Numbered from the stretch's first letter, positions 11,661-24,769 are shown. The stretch is 64,000 bases of DNA from Colius striatus (GCF_028858725.1 NC_084772.1:19941548-20005547), one strand, 5' to 3'. The notes: generated by a model from the letters alone, not told the origin. Translations and numbers: made by a program.

Positions 11661-12160
11661 TGCCTTAATTAAAAGCATAATTAGATTTGTTGTTGTTGTT
11701 ACCAGCTAACTTTGCTTTTAATTAAGCTGACTACACACAGCTGGGCTAATTAGTGTGCAGTAACCTAATTTCCCTATATAAAGACAGAAACACACAGCCG
11801 AGTAATGAGATTAATTCGCGTGCATCTACTTTTGACCGTGCGTGTGTGTTGGTAGCGGGAGCGTTGCTACAGACATATTGGGCCACGGATTAAAGCCAAA
11901 TTTCCAGGATATGGCAGGATGCTTCATTAGATCAAATTAACCAAAACTCTGCAGGAAAAGACCTGTTGTTTTGTGATGAGCTGGATTTGTTTCTCCACTG
12001 CCTCCACTCCCGTCACTGCGGATTTATGGCTGCTCAGCATAGGACGGGATGGGTGCAGGAGTTGAGCTACGCTGTGGTTATAGATCTGATTCATATTTCA
12101 ATTATTGATGTTATTAATTACATTTATAGTTATTAGAACGTTAATATTATTCCTATTTCA
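11661..12160. promoter_or_regulatory. Candidate conserved enhancer 3' of FOXF1, homeodomain-motif rich
   Basis: This AT-rich block stands between GC-rich surroundings. It contains many TAATTA/TTAATT core motifs, for example at 11666-11671, 11678-11683, 11719-11724 and 11746-11751, and more near 11808-11816 and 12098-12150. It also has TATA-like tatataaag-type words near 11776, and an exact 14-bp inverted repeat (11664-11677 and 11713-11726). Dense homeobox motifs next to a developmental transcription factor gene are typical of conserved enhancers. The conservation is inferred and was not tested. Confidence 0.45.
11664..11726. repeat. Exact 14-bp inverted repeat with TTAATTAA cores
   Basis: CTTAATTAAAAGCA at 11664-11677 is the exact reverse complement of TGCTTTTAATTAAG at 11713-11726, with a 35-base spacer that includes a (TTG)n run. 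Each arm holds a palindromic TTAATTAA homeodomain site, so the element offers two identical sites in opposite orientation. Confidence 0.85.
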
Positions 12161-12660
12161 CCCCGCCGGGACTTTCCACGCTTCCCTCACCGCCGCTGGT
12201 ACCAGCGGAGGCTCCGCGGGGATGCGCGGTTCGGGCTGCCTGTGTCCCTCCCAAGTTGGAGGAGGAGGAGGAGGAGAGAAGAAGAGCCGCCGGCTCCATC
12301 CCTGTAGCCACACGCCTTCTTTCCGAGGCAAACACCGCCTTTCGCTTCCTCCTTGCGGGGCGGGGTGGGGGGGGAATCAAATCATCATCATAACAAAGAT
12401 AAAAACAAAAATCGCCTCCGCTTTTCCGCGTTTGATTCTCTACATTTGAAAGATTTCCGCGCAGCGAAGGGGGTGACCAGCGCGGGACACAGCACCCCCC
12501 AAAAAAGCCCCTTTCGGGTCTGCACCGAGATGGGGAATCACTGCGGCGAACGCCCGGAGGTTTGCGGCCGTCGGGGCGGTGCGGGACGGGAGATCCGCGG
12601 CTTTTCCGCGCACTGCGGAGCTCTCCCCGCAGCCCGAGCGAGGCCACAGACTCCTCAGAT
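12161..12660. other. CpG-rich flank downstream of FOXF1, no gene seen
   Basis: CpG density rises here and marks the left edge of the CpG-dense FOXF1 domain. The block includes a GGA repeat near 12259-12275 and a G run near 12363-12373. No coding exon is recognised on either strand. Confidence 0.5.
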
Positions 12661-12684
12661 AGAGAATTAACGCGTGTTACACCG

Positions 12685-12690
12685 TTTATT
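12685..12690 (-). terminator. FOXF1: FOXF1 distal polyadenylation signal AATAAA
   Basis: AATAAA on the - strand, about 1.25 kb past the FOXF1 stop codon. It is one of two closely spaced canonical signals. Confidence 0.45.
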
Positions 12691-12736
12691 TGCTGCTCAT
12701 ACAATCGTGAAGCCCATGTACAAATACCATACACGT

Positions 12737-12742
12737 TTTATT
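12737..12742 (-). terminator. FOXF1: FOXF1 proximal polyadenylation signal AATAAA
   Basis: AATAAA on the - strand within CCGAAATAAAACGTG, about 1.2 kb past the stop and 52 bases before the second signal. Either or both may be used. Confidence 0.45.
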
Positions 12743-13940
12743 TCGGGTCGATTTTTTTGTTTGTTTGTTTTCCTTCAGGGACAAAAACGTACAGAAAAGG
12801 GCAGGGAGGGGGAAAAAATAAACGAACCCACATAATTACAATTCTATACAGTGCAGAAAGAATTAAAATAGGTGTCACCGAACTGTACAAAGTCAGGGTG
12901 GGGAAAAAATAGAGAGGAGGGGGAAAAGGGAGGGGAATAATCCTTCATTATATATATATTTCTATAAAAACATATGGAGGTTTGTCTTTACACAGAGACC
13001 ATGATTGGTTTACAATTTACAAAGGTTAACTAAAAAAAAAAACCCAAAAATCTATATGGCAAATATTGCCAACAGAGATTCACCGATTTAATACTGATCA
13101 ACTGAGACTGCTCGGGTCTCCATTATTAGCAACAACGACCAACAAAAATATATGTAGAATAAATAACAGAATGAGCACGGCTGCCTCTTTTCAAAGTGCC
13201 TTATTCTCTCTGCGCAGGGCCTGATCCTGCAGTCTTTATGCACGCAAAAAAAAAAGGAAGAATATTAATAGGTAAAAAAAAAGTCCCTCTAAGAGATTTT
13301 TTTTCTTCCCGCTGGGTGTTTGCAGGGGGGGAAAAAAGGAAAAATAAGGTAATTTTCGGGCTCGAGTGAGACGGGATCGATGGGGCTGGGGCGGGAGGAG
13401 CCGGCGGCGCGGCCGCTTGTCCCCGCGGTGCAGCGCGGAGGGGCCGCGGGATGCGCCGGTTCGGGGGTCAGGGTCTTTTGCAGCCCCCCTCCAAACCCGC
13501 TCCGTCCCCGCGCCCGCCAGCCGGGCCGCTGGCATCGCTCGCTGCCCATTAAAAACTGGAAGTAGCCACGGGTTTGGTGAAAAAAATAATAGCCACGAAC
13601 AAAAAGAAGCGTCAAAACCTCATTTGCCGAACCCAAACTGGCAGTCGGGGTTTTTGGAGAGGGATGGGGAGGGTCTGCTTTGGCTTTCTTCTCAACCCAG
13701 CCCCAAACGATGAAGCAGAAGAAGAAGGCAGAGACGGTGTGTGATGAAGACCCGGGCTGGAGGCCGGGTCCGGCCGATGCTCAGCTGCGGGGCAGGCTCA
13801 GCCCCGGGGCCGCAGCCCCGCTCCCCTGCTTATACCTCCAGTCTGCAGAGCCCCCTTTTCCATCGAGAGGGTCCTGGGGGGTGATTTGGGGCCCGGCTCA
13901 GGCCTCGCCTGCCCCAGGAGGTGTTTTTTTCCACCCCGTA

Positions 13941-15725
<1,785 letters not shown>

Positions 15726-16785
15726 CTTGCAGCTCGGCGGTGTTGTGGCTGTTCTGGTGCAGGTAGGACTGGTCGAGGGAGTGCGTGGAAAGGCTGGAGG
15801 AGAGCGGGTTGGCCGTAGGGTTGCAGGGAGAGAGGGGCTGCTGTTTGATGTAGGACGCGCCGGTGTTCAAGGCCGCCGAGGCGGAGGGAGCCCACGCCGA
15901 GGCCGAGCTGGAGTAAACCGAGTGGGGCTCCATCACGCCGCCTCCGGAGAGCAGCGGGGAGGCGGGCACGGAGCTCTCGTGGTGCGGGTAGTCCCCTGCC
16001 GAGGAGCCGGTACAGCCGCCCATGTAGGAATGCCCACCGTTGGCGGGCAGGTGGGGCACGGAGTGTCCCGGCAGGCCCATCCCTTCCACGTTGCTGGACA
16101 AATGCCCGTTCATCATCCCCAAGCCCCCTTCGAGGGAGAGGCTGTTGGGGGGGCAGGAGAGCCCGCCGGCCGAGCCCTGGAAGCCGTAGCTCTCGGGGAG
16201 GTGGTTGAAGCTGAGCCCGTTCATCATGCTGTACATGGGCTTCAGCGCCTGGCATTTCCTCCTGAAACCGCGCGGTCGGCGGCGAAACGAGCCCTCCTCG
16301 AACATGAACTCGCTGGCCGGGTCGATGGTCCAGTAGTGGCCCTTGCCCGGCCGTCCCAGCCCCTTGGGCAGCTTGATGAAGCACTCGTTGAGCGAGAGGT
16401 TGTGGCGCACCGAGTTTTTCCAGCCCTGGTAGGAGCCGCGGAAGAAAGGAAAGCGGCTCTGTAAGAATTGGTAGATCTCGCTGAGGGTCAGGCGTTTGGA
16501 GGGCGAGCTCTGGATGGCCATGACGATGAGGGCGATGTAAGAATAAGGTGGTTTCTCCGGCCTCCGGATCCCCGCGTTGGTCTTTTTCGCCTTGGGACCG
16601 CCGCTGCCCGCCGCGCCGCCGCTGCCCGGAGCGCTGCCGGTCGCCCCTCCGGGCGCCGCGGAGGCGGCGTCCATGGCCGAGCTCTGCGGCTGCTTCTCGG
16701 CCACGGAGGACATGGGGCCGTAGCTGCTCTGCACCGGAGGAGGAGGGGGCTGAGAGGACAGAGCCTGCTGCGCTTCTGCAGTCAT
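15726..16785 (-). CDS. FOXF1: FOXF1 coding exon 1 (forkhead domain)
   Basis: Forkhead box F1 is a nuclear transcription factor of lateral-plate and splanchnic mesoderm, lung and gut mesenchyme and endothelium, acting downstream of Hedgehog signalling. The exon gives residues 1-353 of a 406-residue protein. Residues 1-65 are a Pro/Ser/Gly/Ala-rich head. Residues 66-77 hold the [14 protein letters not shown] lead-in. The winged-helix domain covers about 78-177: [29 protein letters not shown], the recognition helix [12 protein letters not shown], the wing [10 protein letters not shown] and the basic tail [11 protein letters not shown], probably a nuclear localisation signal. Then follow MYSMMNG, the [20 protein letters not shown] block, the [17 protein letters not shown] block and [22 protein letters not shown], all FOXF1 signatures. 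The ATG at 16785 starts MTAEAQQ; a second ATG at 16713 (MSSVAEKQ, residue 25) aligns better with the start annotated in human. The exon ends at CAAG|GTAAGG. Confidence 0.96.
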
Positions 16786-17880
16786 CTACGGCCAGGTCCG
16801 CGGCGGCCAGCCCCGGCCCTCCTCCGCCACCCTCCCCCACGCGCCCCCCCAAAAGGCCACGCTGCTGGGGGCTCGCCGCCACTCACCCCTCCACACACTC
16901 CCAGCCCCGGCCTCCTCCTGGCCCCCCGGCGGGGTTTCTTCACCCCTCCGTGGATAAACAAATGGAACCGACGACCCCCCCCCCCCCGCCCGCCTTTCCC
17001 TCCTCCTCCCACTATATCCCTAAATCCGAGCTCGGCTGCAGAAGGCGAGCGGGAGGCGGAGGGTCGGGGCGGGGGTTCGCAGGGAGGCGGGAGGGGGGGC
17101 GGGTGGAAGCGATCTGAGCTCGGCTGCTGCTGCTGCTGCGAGAGAAGCCGGCGGCCGCCGCTGCCTCCGCCTGCCCCGCTGCCCCTCGGCGGCCCGGGCT
17201 CCCGGGGCTGCCGCCGTCCCCCGGCTCCCCTCCCGGCCCGGCTCTAGCTGGGTTGGCTCTGCGGGTGCTGCGGGGAGCTGCTTCCCATCGCGATGCCTGT
17301 CGAGTCTGCCCCCGGCCCCTCCGCTCGCCTTTTACTTTATCTCTTGCAGCGGCGTCTGCCGCTCCTTGACAGACGTAAGAGCGACGGGGAGATCCCCGCC
17401 CCGACCCGCTCCCCCACGCCCTCCCGGGCGGCCTCCCCCCCCCCGCCCGCCCTCCTGTCCCGGCCCCCCTTCGCTCCCCGCTCCCAGCTGGCGGGCAGCT
17501 TTTAAAGAGCCCTTTCCACGCTGCTTTGCTCGACCCGGGGACTGCGAGACGCGTCCCTGCCCGCCTCATATAGATGTGGGGTTGTGTCACGCGTGACCGC
17601 GGCGCTGCGTGGGCTGCCGCCACCCTCCCCTCTGCCGTCTCTGCCCCATTGTGTCCCCTCAATCCCCACCACTTCTGCTGAAAATCACGGGGGGGAGGGC
17701 GGGAAGGGCCCCACGCGGGCTGTAGAAAGGGGTCGGGGCGCGTCAGCTTCCGCGGGCGCGCAGGGGAGCGGAGACGCGTCCCGACTGCGGCCTCCGCGCA
17801 GCGCGGAGCTTTCACCCACTTTAAACCCCCTCTTCGTGCGCTCTTTTAAGCTCGGCGGGCCCGGGCAGGATGTTTATACT
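16786..17880 (-). promoter_or_regulatory. FOXF1: FOXF1 5' UTR and promoter (CpG island)
   Basis: This is GC-rich sequence directly upstream of the FOXF1 start, with many GC boxes. Three TATA-like words face FOXF1: TATAGT at 17016-17011, TTTAAAA at 17506-17500 and TATAAA at 17878-17873. They would imply 5' UTRs of roughly 0.2, 0.7 and 1.05 kb. The sequence alone does not decide between them. No other gene is visible here. The long frames on the + strand are high-GC artefacts. Confidence 0.6.
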
Positions 17881-17920
17881 GTGCAATGTAAACACGGGCT
17901 CGGGGGTGCTTTAATAAAAA
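17871..17920. promoter_or_regulatory. Back-to-back TATA-like elements with paired FOX motifs (possible divergent core promoter)
   Basis: Within 50 bases lie TGTTTATA (17871-17878; TATAAACA on the - strand), TGTAAACA (17887-17894), a full forkhead consensus, and TTTAATAAAA (about 17910-17919) as a TATA-like word for the + strand. The two FOX motifs face opposite ways. FOXF1 itself or FOXA factors could bind, which would permit autoregulation. The layout fits the shared FOXF1/FENDRR promoter region known from mammals. Confidence 0.4.
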
Positions 17921-17944
17921 GAAATCGGCGAAAACTTCTGCTGC

Positions 17945-18302
17945 CTCTCGAAATGCCCTTTTCTGTCTCTGCCGCCGGTCCGGGGATGGGAACGAGCCGT
18001 CGGACCACTCACCGGCTCCGAGGCTGCTTTAGGGCTGAAAGTGGGTTGGTTGGTTGGGTTTTGTTTAGTTTTTTTCTGTGGTGGTGGGGAGTTATACAAA
18101 TCCATACTGAACGTTTGGAATTGAATGCCAGGAGGCTGATGCTCAGCTCCGGGGGATGCCATTGGGGGTGGGGGGAAGGAGAATAGGGAGGCAGGGGGAC
18201 AGAGACTCCTTCTCTCTCCCCTCAAAAAAAAAAAAAACCCAAACCCCAAACCAACCCACTACTCTTTTAAGCAACGTCCCATCAGGAAAGCTGTCATTCA
18301 AG
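17945..18302 (+). ncRNA. Candidate first exon of divergent lncRNA (FENDRR-like)
   Basis: In mammals the lncRNA FENDRR starts 1-2 kb upstream of FOXF1 and is transcribed away from it. Here the expected position and strand contain a near-ideal splice donor, TCAAG|GTAAGTCACTT, with GT at 18303-18304, about 1.5 kb from the FOXF1 start codon. A TATA-like word near 17910 would place a start near 17.94 kb. I cannot recall FENDRR sequence well enough to confirm homology and no later exon was identified, so the exon start is a guess and the gene symbol is withheld. Confidence 0.25.
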
Positions 18303-20443
18303 GTAAGTCACTTGAAACCTTTGTCACCTTCTTGCGTGGAAACCCGCGCTCCGGGAGATGAAGGCGGGGGTGGGGTGGGAGGGGGGGTGTTGCAGGGCTG
18401 CAGGAGCTTTCAGGGCTTCTGGCTGGGAGCAGAGCAGATGTGCTGGCTGCTGCAGCCTGCTCGATTGCAAGATTGGGGAAAGGAAGAGGGAAAGGAAGGG
18501 AAAAAAATCAAAAGAGAAAAACCTCTCTCCCCCCCGCCCCGTTACAGGCCTCACCGCAATGCTGCGGGTCCGACCGTCTGCAGAGAGAGAGGGGACACTC
18601 CCCCCAAGCCCCTCTTCTTCCAGATTCGCTTTTAAAGTTTTTAATGATAATTTAATACCTTTTAAAAGAAAGATACCGATCGCGTTCCCGAACTCTCTCC
18701 GCATTATTCGCGGGCAGTTGTGAGCAGCCTCCGGGGCGCCTGTCACGTCTGTGATACAACCAAGAGGGATGTCACAGCTGGGGCTTTTTTTTTTCCCCTC
18801 CCTCCCCTTTCTCCGTCCCCTTCCTATCATCTACCCCCTCCCCGCAAAACAAATCCTCCTGCAGAAAGCACCGGCCCTCCCGTTACCGGGACAAGGAGGG
18901 AGCGTTGGGGTCGGAGACAGGCAGGGGACAGCCTTTGGCAAACCCGAAGCCGGGGGCAAGTAGCTGGGCAGGGGGTGGGAGAAGGAGGGGGGACAACTTT
19001 CTTTCTGGAGCTTTTCATTTGAGGAGGACGGGCTGCTCCGGCTGCCCGCGGGGGCTGTGTCCGCTACTACAGTCCATCCGGGGCTGCTGGACGTGGAGCA
19101 GAGTGCGCCGAAGGGAAAAAACCCACCCCCAAATCGCTTTTCTTTTCCGGGAAGCGATGGCCTTCCTCGGGTACTTACAGCCTCGAGGAGGCTGGTGCAG
19201 AACAAACTCTCCATTTCTCGCTCTACTTCTCTTTATTTCTTACTTGGGGAGCGCATCGTTGAGCTTGAGCTTCGCTCCGCATCGAATGTTCCCCCCCGTC
19301 CCCCTCCCGCGAAAAGGGTGTTTTTTCTTTGCTTTGCCACTGAATCTCCCCCACGTGCCCCAAAACACCTGGGGATAAAGCTTGAAACACAACACAAAGA
19401 GCTCGTGTAAAACCCACGTTCAAATTCGTCTGCACCGGCAGCGTTTCCACTCGGAAATAAAATATCTCCGAGCAAAAAAACACCCCAAAACCCTAAAAAA
19501 ATCCAACCATTCCCCCTCAAACAACGCCAATCCCTGCACCGGAGCCCTTGTCGCTCTCGCCGTGTCTTTTCGGAGTGTGAAAATTTGGGTTCCGATGTAT
19601 TTATTATAGCCAGCAAACGTTAAAATGGTAATAGTAAATAAAACCCCGGCTTTTATAGGCCTCGAGGTGGAAACAGCAGCAACCGTGGAGGGTTTTAAAT
19701 GGACCCCGTGAATAGGGGAAAACAGAGTTTGGGGGAGGAAAAACCGGTCCGGGTCGTGTCTGATGTACGAGAGAGTGTGCAGGGCACGACGGACCCGGTC
19801 ATAGAAGGATGGAGAGAAGGGTTGGTAGTGACACTTTATTGCTTATAAAACCTCCGCGCAGGTCCAGGAAACACTTTCAGGTTCACGGTGGGCCTGGGGT
19901 GGATTTTTGGAGGGGAAAGGAAGGGAAAGTTTCCGGGTTGAAGTTCTGACTGGCCCCCGCCAATAAAGGGGACTCACTTTTGCTGTTGTTTGCTGGTGAT
20001 TTGAGCGGTTTAATCGAGTCCGGCCCCAGCCTCTGGCATGGCAGAGGTTAGGGAAGGAAGAAAAAAAAGATAATAAAGAAAAGATCATCAGGAGCAATTA
20101 GCCCTGCTCATCCCGGCCCCGTCGGGAGCCCGTTTTACCGGCTCGGCCCCCCCATATACCTCCCTGCGACCGGCCCCGCTGCGCTCCCCAACAGGCTTCT
20201 TCCCAAACCCGTTCCCCTTCCCGCCCCCTCCCCGAACCTCGGCCGTGTTTTGTGTAAAAATAGACAAATCCGAGCTTTCTTCCTTTTCCTGCGCCGAAGG
20301 TATTTTTACTAGCTAATTGCTTAAGTGAAGTCAACTTCGCGAGCGGGCCGGGTGTAACCCGAGCACGGCGATGGATATCGGTGGTATTGTTATAGGGGGG
20401 CTGGGTGCTGCTCGGAGGGGGCTGGGGTGCTCCTGCGAGCCCA

Positions 20444-20452
20444 GACCACCCA
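20444..20452 (+). promoter_or_regulatory. GLI-type binding site (perfect GACCACCCA core)
   Basis: This is an exact match to the GLI consensus nonamer, in the CpG-dense domain about 3.7 kb upstream of the FOXF1 start codon. FOXF1 is a known Hedgehog/GLI target in gut and lung mesenchyme. One such match is expected by chance in about every 130 kb of double-stranded sequence, so the single site is suggestive only. Confidence 0.4.
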
Positions 20453-23400
20453 AGGCGAGGGGAGTGACCACCTCGTCTCCCCCTTCCCACTGCCCCTGCT
20501 TTGCATTAACACCACCCGCAGAAACACGCTCCCCCTCCCCGCCTTTTCCCCAGCACCAGCCCATTTCCTTCGGTTGGGGATTTTTTTTACCCCTCTTTTT
20601 TTTTAATCTTGTTTTGTTTTTCCCAGTCGCGGCCATCCCCGTGGCCACTGGCCCGAAATCCGCAGCGAATTGATCCCTAAATGTTTATTTAAGGCCGAGG
20701 GGGTGCATTGAAGCGAGGGGCTCAAGGCTGCGGAGGAGAAGGGGGGAGCTGGGAATGAGGGAGAGTTGGTATTTGTGAGGACACACGGACTCCTCACACA
20801 CGCACATATCATTTTTGTATGACCGACACGTGGCAACACTGCTCCACGCGTGTGCCCGGTTGCGGGTGAACCCTTTCCCGGTGGCACCGGGCTCAGCTCC
20901 GGATGGCTCCGTGCGGGCAGAGCCCGGGCCCAGCGAGACCTAGAAGAGGTTTTTTTAGGGGGAAAGAATAAGCTGAAATGGGGAGCGGGTGGGAAAAGGA
21001 GCTGCCGAAGCACCTAAGGAGAGTGCGGGGAGGTGCGGGCTGGCTGTCAGGCGCAGTCCCTGAGGCAGAAGTTCAGACTTTGGTCAGAAAGAGAAAAAAA
21101 AACGTTAAAAAAAAAAAAAGGGAAAATGTTACACTTCGCCCCCACTTTGTCTCCATTTCCCCCCCTCTGCCCGTCTCCAGTCTGTCCCTACAACCCAAGC
21201 CCACATTTTCCATGACGTCCTTCGATGAAATATTGCAGCACAGGAATTTACAGCCTTCTTCAGCGCAGGATTTTGTCCGAGTTTTCTGGCAGGACGCGGT
21301 CCCTGCGATACAAATCGCTCCCAGCGATAATGAGCTCCGAGCTCTACCACTCAGACACAATCGCTTCCCACAGAGATCTTCCAAATATCTCCGGGTATTT
21401 ATATATCCCTGCGCAGGGATGGATAGCCAGAATACTTTCCCCGAGGGATTCTTTTTGACTGGCTGGGATTCAAAGCCGAGGACTCGGGTACCGAGAGAAA
21501 CAACGGGGCTGAGGCGGGGCAGAGCTGGGAGCCGGCCCGGCCAGGGATGCTCTCGGCCATCCCTCCGAGAACAAATTTGCCCTTAAAAGCAGCCCTAAGT
21601 GTAAATCCAGGTGTAAATCCAGACTGGTATTGCTCAGCTTTCTCGGACAAGTTATCTCCTCTGGGCAGCTACTCTAGTGACGGGGCCCGATGCTGGGCAA
21701 GACCCCACATGAAACAGGACCCTCGGGAAGCGATGCCACCTCCTCCCAGCTCCTTGGCAGAGTTATGTGGCACGCAAATAAAATGAGTAGCCACTTCCAG
21801 CTTTTGTAGCCCCAAACTCCCGCGAGTTAGCTATAAAATGGGGACAGTGTTGCCGAAAAAAAACCCTTTCGATCCGCTGAGTTTTTTGGGATCGCGAAGC
21901 ACGTCCAGTCCCCGACGTCTCCCTGAGCGTAAAGCCGGGCCAAGCAGAGCAATCCCCGCCGAACAGGGACGGTGAGGGGCTCTCCTGGGGCTCAGCCTTA
22001 CTTCCAGCCTTATTGAACCTTTTCCCCCCGCCCCTCGTTGTTTTCTTTTCATCTTTAAACCAAAACTCCGTCGAAATCGTTCTGGTGCTAGCGGAGGGGG
22101 CAATTTTTAGTGTAGGGCAGGCAAAGGCCACCAGTTCCCCGTGTCGGGGCACCACACAAATTCCCTCTGCACGGGGAGGGGAGAGAAATGAAAACGGAAT
22201 AGCCCGAATTAGAGAGGATTATTTTCTTCCACGGGTACCAAAAACCACGGGTACGATATTTTGTCGGGGAAAATAACAGCCAAGCTTCGTTCTCTGCGCT
22301 TAAATATAGAGATGTGGAAAAAAACTCGCGACGGGTTTTGGACAGGACCCGTGATGCCCGTCGGTGTTCAACCCCGGGAGCTGGCAGTGCCTGGACGTGT
22401 TCTCCCGCCCGTATGCTGGGGGTACCCCTTTCCCTAAGAGGGAACCGCGGGGATGGAGCGGACTGGGGAGAGCCGCACAGTCTCCGCGACCGTGCAGAGA
22501 GCCTCGGGTCGGTTCCCGGTGCTGTGGTTGCGGGTGGGGTCCTCAGAGGGAGAAAGGACCTTGTGTTGCACGGTCCTGCCAGGGATCACCGAGGCAGGAG
22601 CATTACCCAGGCCCCGGGGAAAGAGGGAGGGCAGGTGTCCCTGGGGTCTCCCACAGCCACCACTCTTTGTGGCATGTCACCTGCCCTGCGAGGAGAGGGG
22701 GCTGAGGCGGCAGAGCCATCCACGCAGGAGGCAGCGATCACCCGTGGGGAGGGCTGCGGCAAAAACAGCGGTTACCGGTGAAGGATGCTGAGGGCAAAGC
22801 TCCTCCGGGATGAACGGGGAAGGTTAGAATCAACTTCGGGCCATGACAGCGACCTGTCGGTATATACCAACCTGCCGTCCTTTACTGGAGGGAGACTCGG
22901 AGCATCCCTCCTGTGGGAAATAAACCCACTCGTGGGCCATTTCTCTGAGTGCTTTGCTACAGGCTGGGCTGCACAGCGGTCTTGCAGCTCCCAGGCAAAG
23001 GGACGGCACACGCAGGAGGAGGTGGGGGGGCTGTTGCACCGGCCAAGGCCAAGGCCCGGGTCAGAGAGGCTGCAGCAGGCTTTGCCTGCCCGCCTCGGAG
23101 GATCCCTCTGCCCCAACCGCACAACCACCGCCCGTGTCCCAGGGCAACCTCCTGATTTTTTTTTAACCTTGGTTCTGTAATTAACCCTTCATCTAAACTC
23201 CATTCCCCCCTTCCCCAACTCAAAGAGGTGGATGTAAGGACTCATGTCCACATATAACATGAAAAATCACATCTGTAAACAGCCTCAGTTCCCCTTTCCC
23301 TGCTCCCTTCTTTGCAGAGACCTGGCGGTGGCTTTCCTCGGGAGCTCTCGCGACAGAAACTGTTTCCAGTCGTTATTATTATTAATGATTAAACTCACAA

Positions 23401-24769
23401 CTAATGCTGGATCGCTTAATTGTCGGACCCTGTAGAGCACCGGCAGGCTCTGGAGCCACACGACGGGATGCGACAGCTCCATGATTCTCTTTGCTTCGCA
23501 ATTACCAACACAGAGACTTAAAATACACTAAAAAATTGTTTCATCCTTAGAAAAATCAGAAAGGCGTTTTGTAAAACGGTCCCTTTTGGCCAGTCGGTCC
23601 CTAGATAAATATTAAAAGCGATTTTTCGGGGGTAGGGGCTTTAAATAATGTGCAAAGAACAGCTTGCTCGGTTGAGATGCTCAGCGGGTGCGTGAAACAC
23701 CCGACCCAAGGTGGGAAGCGCTGTTTATTATGCCTCGAAGTTCATCGATTCCTGCAGCAAAGCGGTTGTTTTGGGGTTTGAGGGGTATTTTTTGTGAGAA
23801 CCAGGCGGATAACGGGGACGGGCTCATCCATCTTCCCCCATCTGGGTTTCTTGGGGAAACGCGGGAGTGGGCGAAAGTCGGCGAGGAAAAGGGAAGAAAT
23901 CTATCCAAAAATCCACCCCTAAACCATTAAAATTGGACTCAGAACTCACTAAAGATTCGACTAACCATCCTAGGGATGGGTTTGCTTTTCCTGTTTCCAG
24001 GACCGCTGGTTTATTTTTAATTACTTATTTTAATTGCTTTTTTTTTGCACAGCGCTCTCAGACACGCGCTCCGAAACTCCCCTAAATCCCACCTCTTCAA
24101 ATGATCCGAAATCATTTAGCTTCTAATCCCCTCAAAACGGGTGGGGTGGAGGGGAATCCTGGCCACCCCCCAGGGCGCTGGGAGCAAACCCCTTTCCCCA
24201 GAAGATTTTGCGGGCGTCCTGTGAGGAAAGCGGCTGCACGAGGGCTGAGATTGCAGGAAAAATCACTTTTCTTCCACAATTATTCGTTTATCTTTTGGAA
24301 ACGATCGAATTTTACACTCCACTCAAGGCATCGTGGACTCATGGACTTTCCCCCCGCAGCGCAGCCGGGACCGGGGCTGTGGAGCTGACGGTGCCCGGGG
24401 CAGAGGCAGTCCCGGGTTGCCCGTGTCCTTCCCCACGCGTGCGACGGGGCCGTCGGGACGCGATGCTGAGCCCTTAAAGCGTATCGAAATCTGCTGTCAG
24501 AGTCCTGGCCTTGCCAGGGGAGTGGGTCTGACCCACGCGGGTATCCGAATGCTCGCGGCTGTGATTAAAGCCAATGTAGGCATGGGGTGACATTTACGCT
24601 GCAGTATCAGCAAAGGGCATTTTCTTTGCATCGTTAAAGCCGAGTTGGAGTGGAGTCCTGGGGTTGGTTTTCCCCAGAACCCAAGAAGTGGTGAACAGGG
24701 GTACTTGAAAATACTGAAATAGATAAATGGGTGCAGAGAGACTGTCCCGGAGCGGGGAGAAGAAAAGGG

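Larger units (their letters stand above)
12661..13940 (-). other. FOXF1: FOXF1 3' UTR
   Basis: This region lies directly after the FOXF1 stop on the - strand. It is AT-rich compared with the coding exons and ends in two canonical polyadenylation hexamers, at 12737-12742 and 12685-12690 (seen as TTTATT on +). The 12.7-13.3 kb part has long A/T runs and tatatata stretches typical of regulatory 3' UTRs of forkhead genes. The 1.2-1.25 kb length is plausible for the family; exact cleavage sites are not known. Confidence 0.6.
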
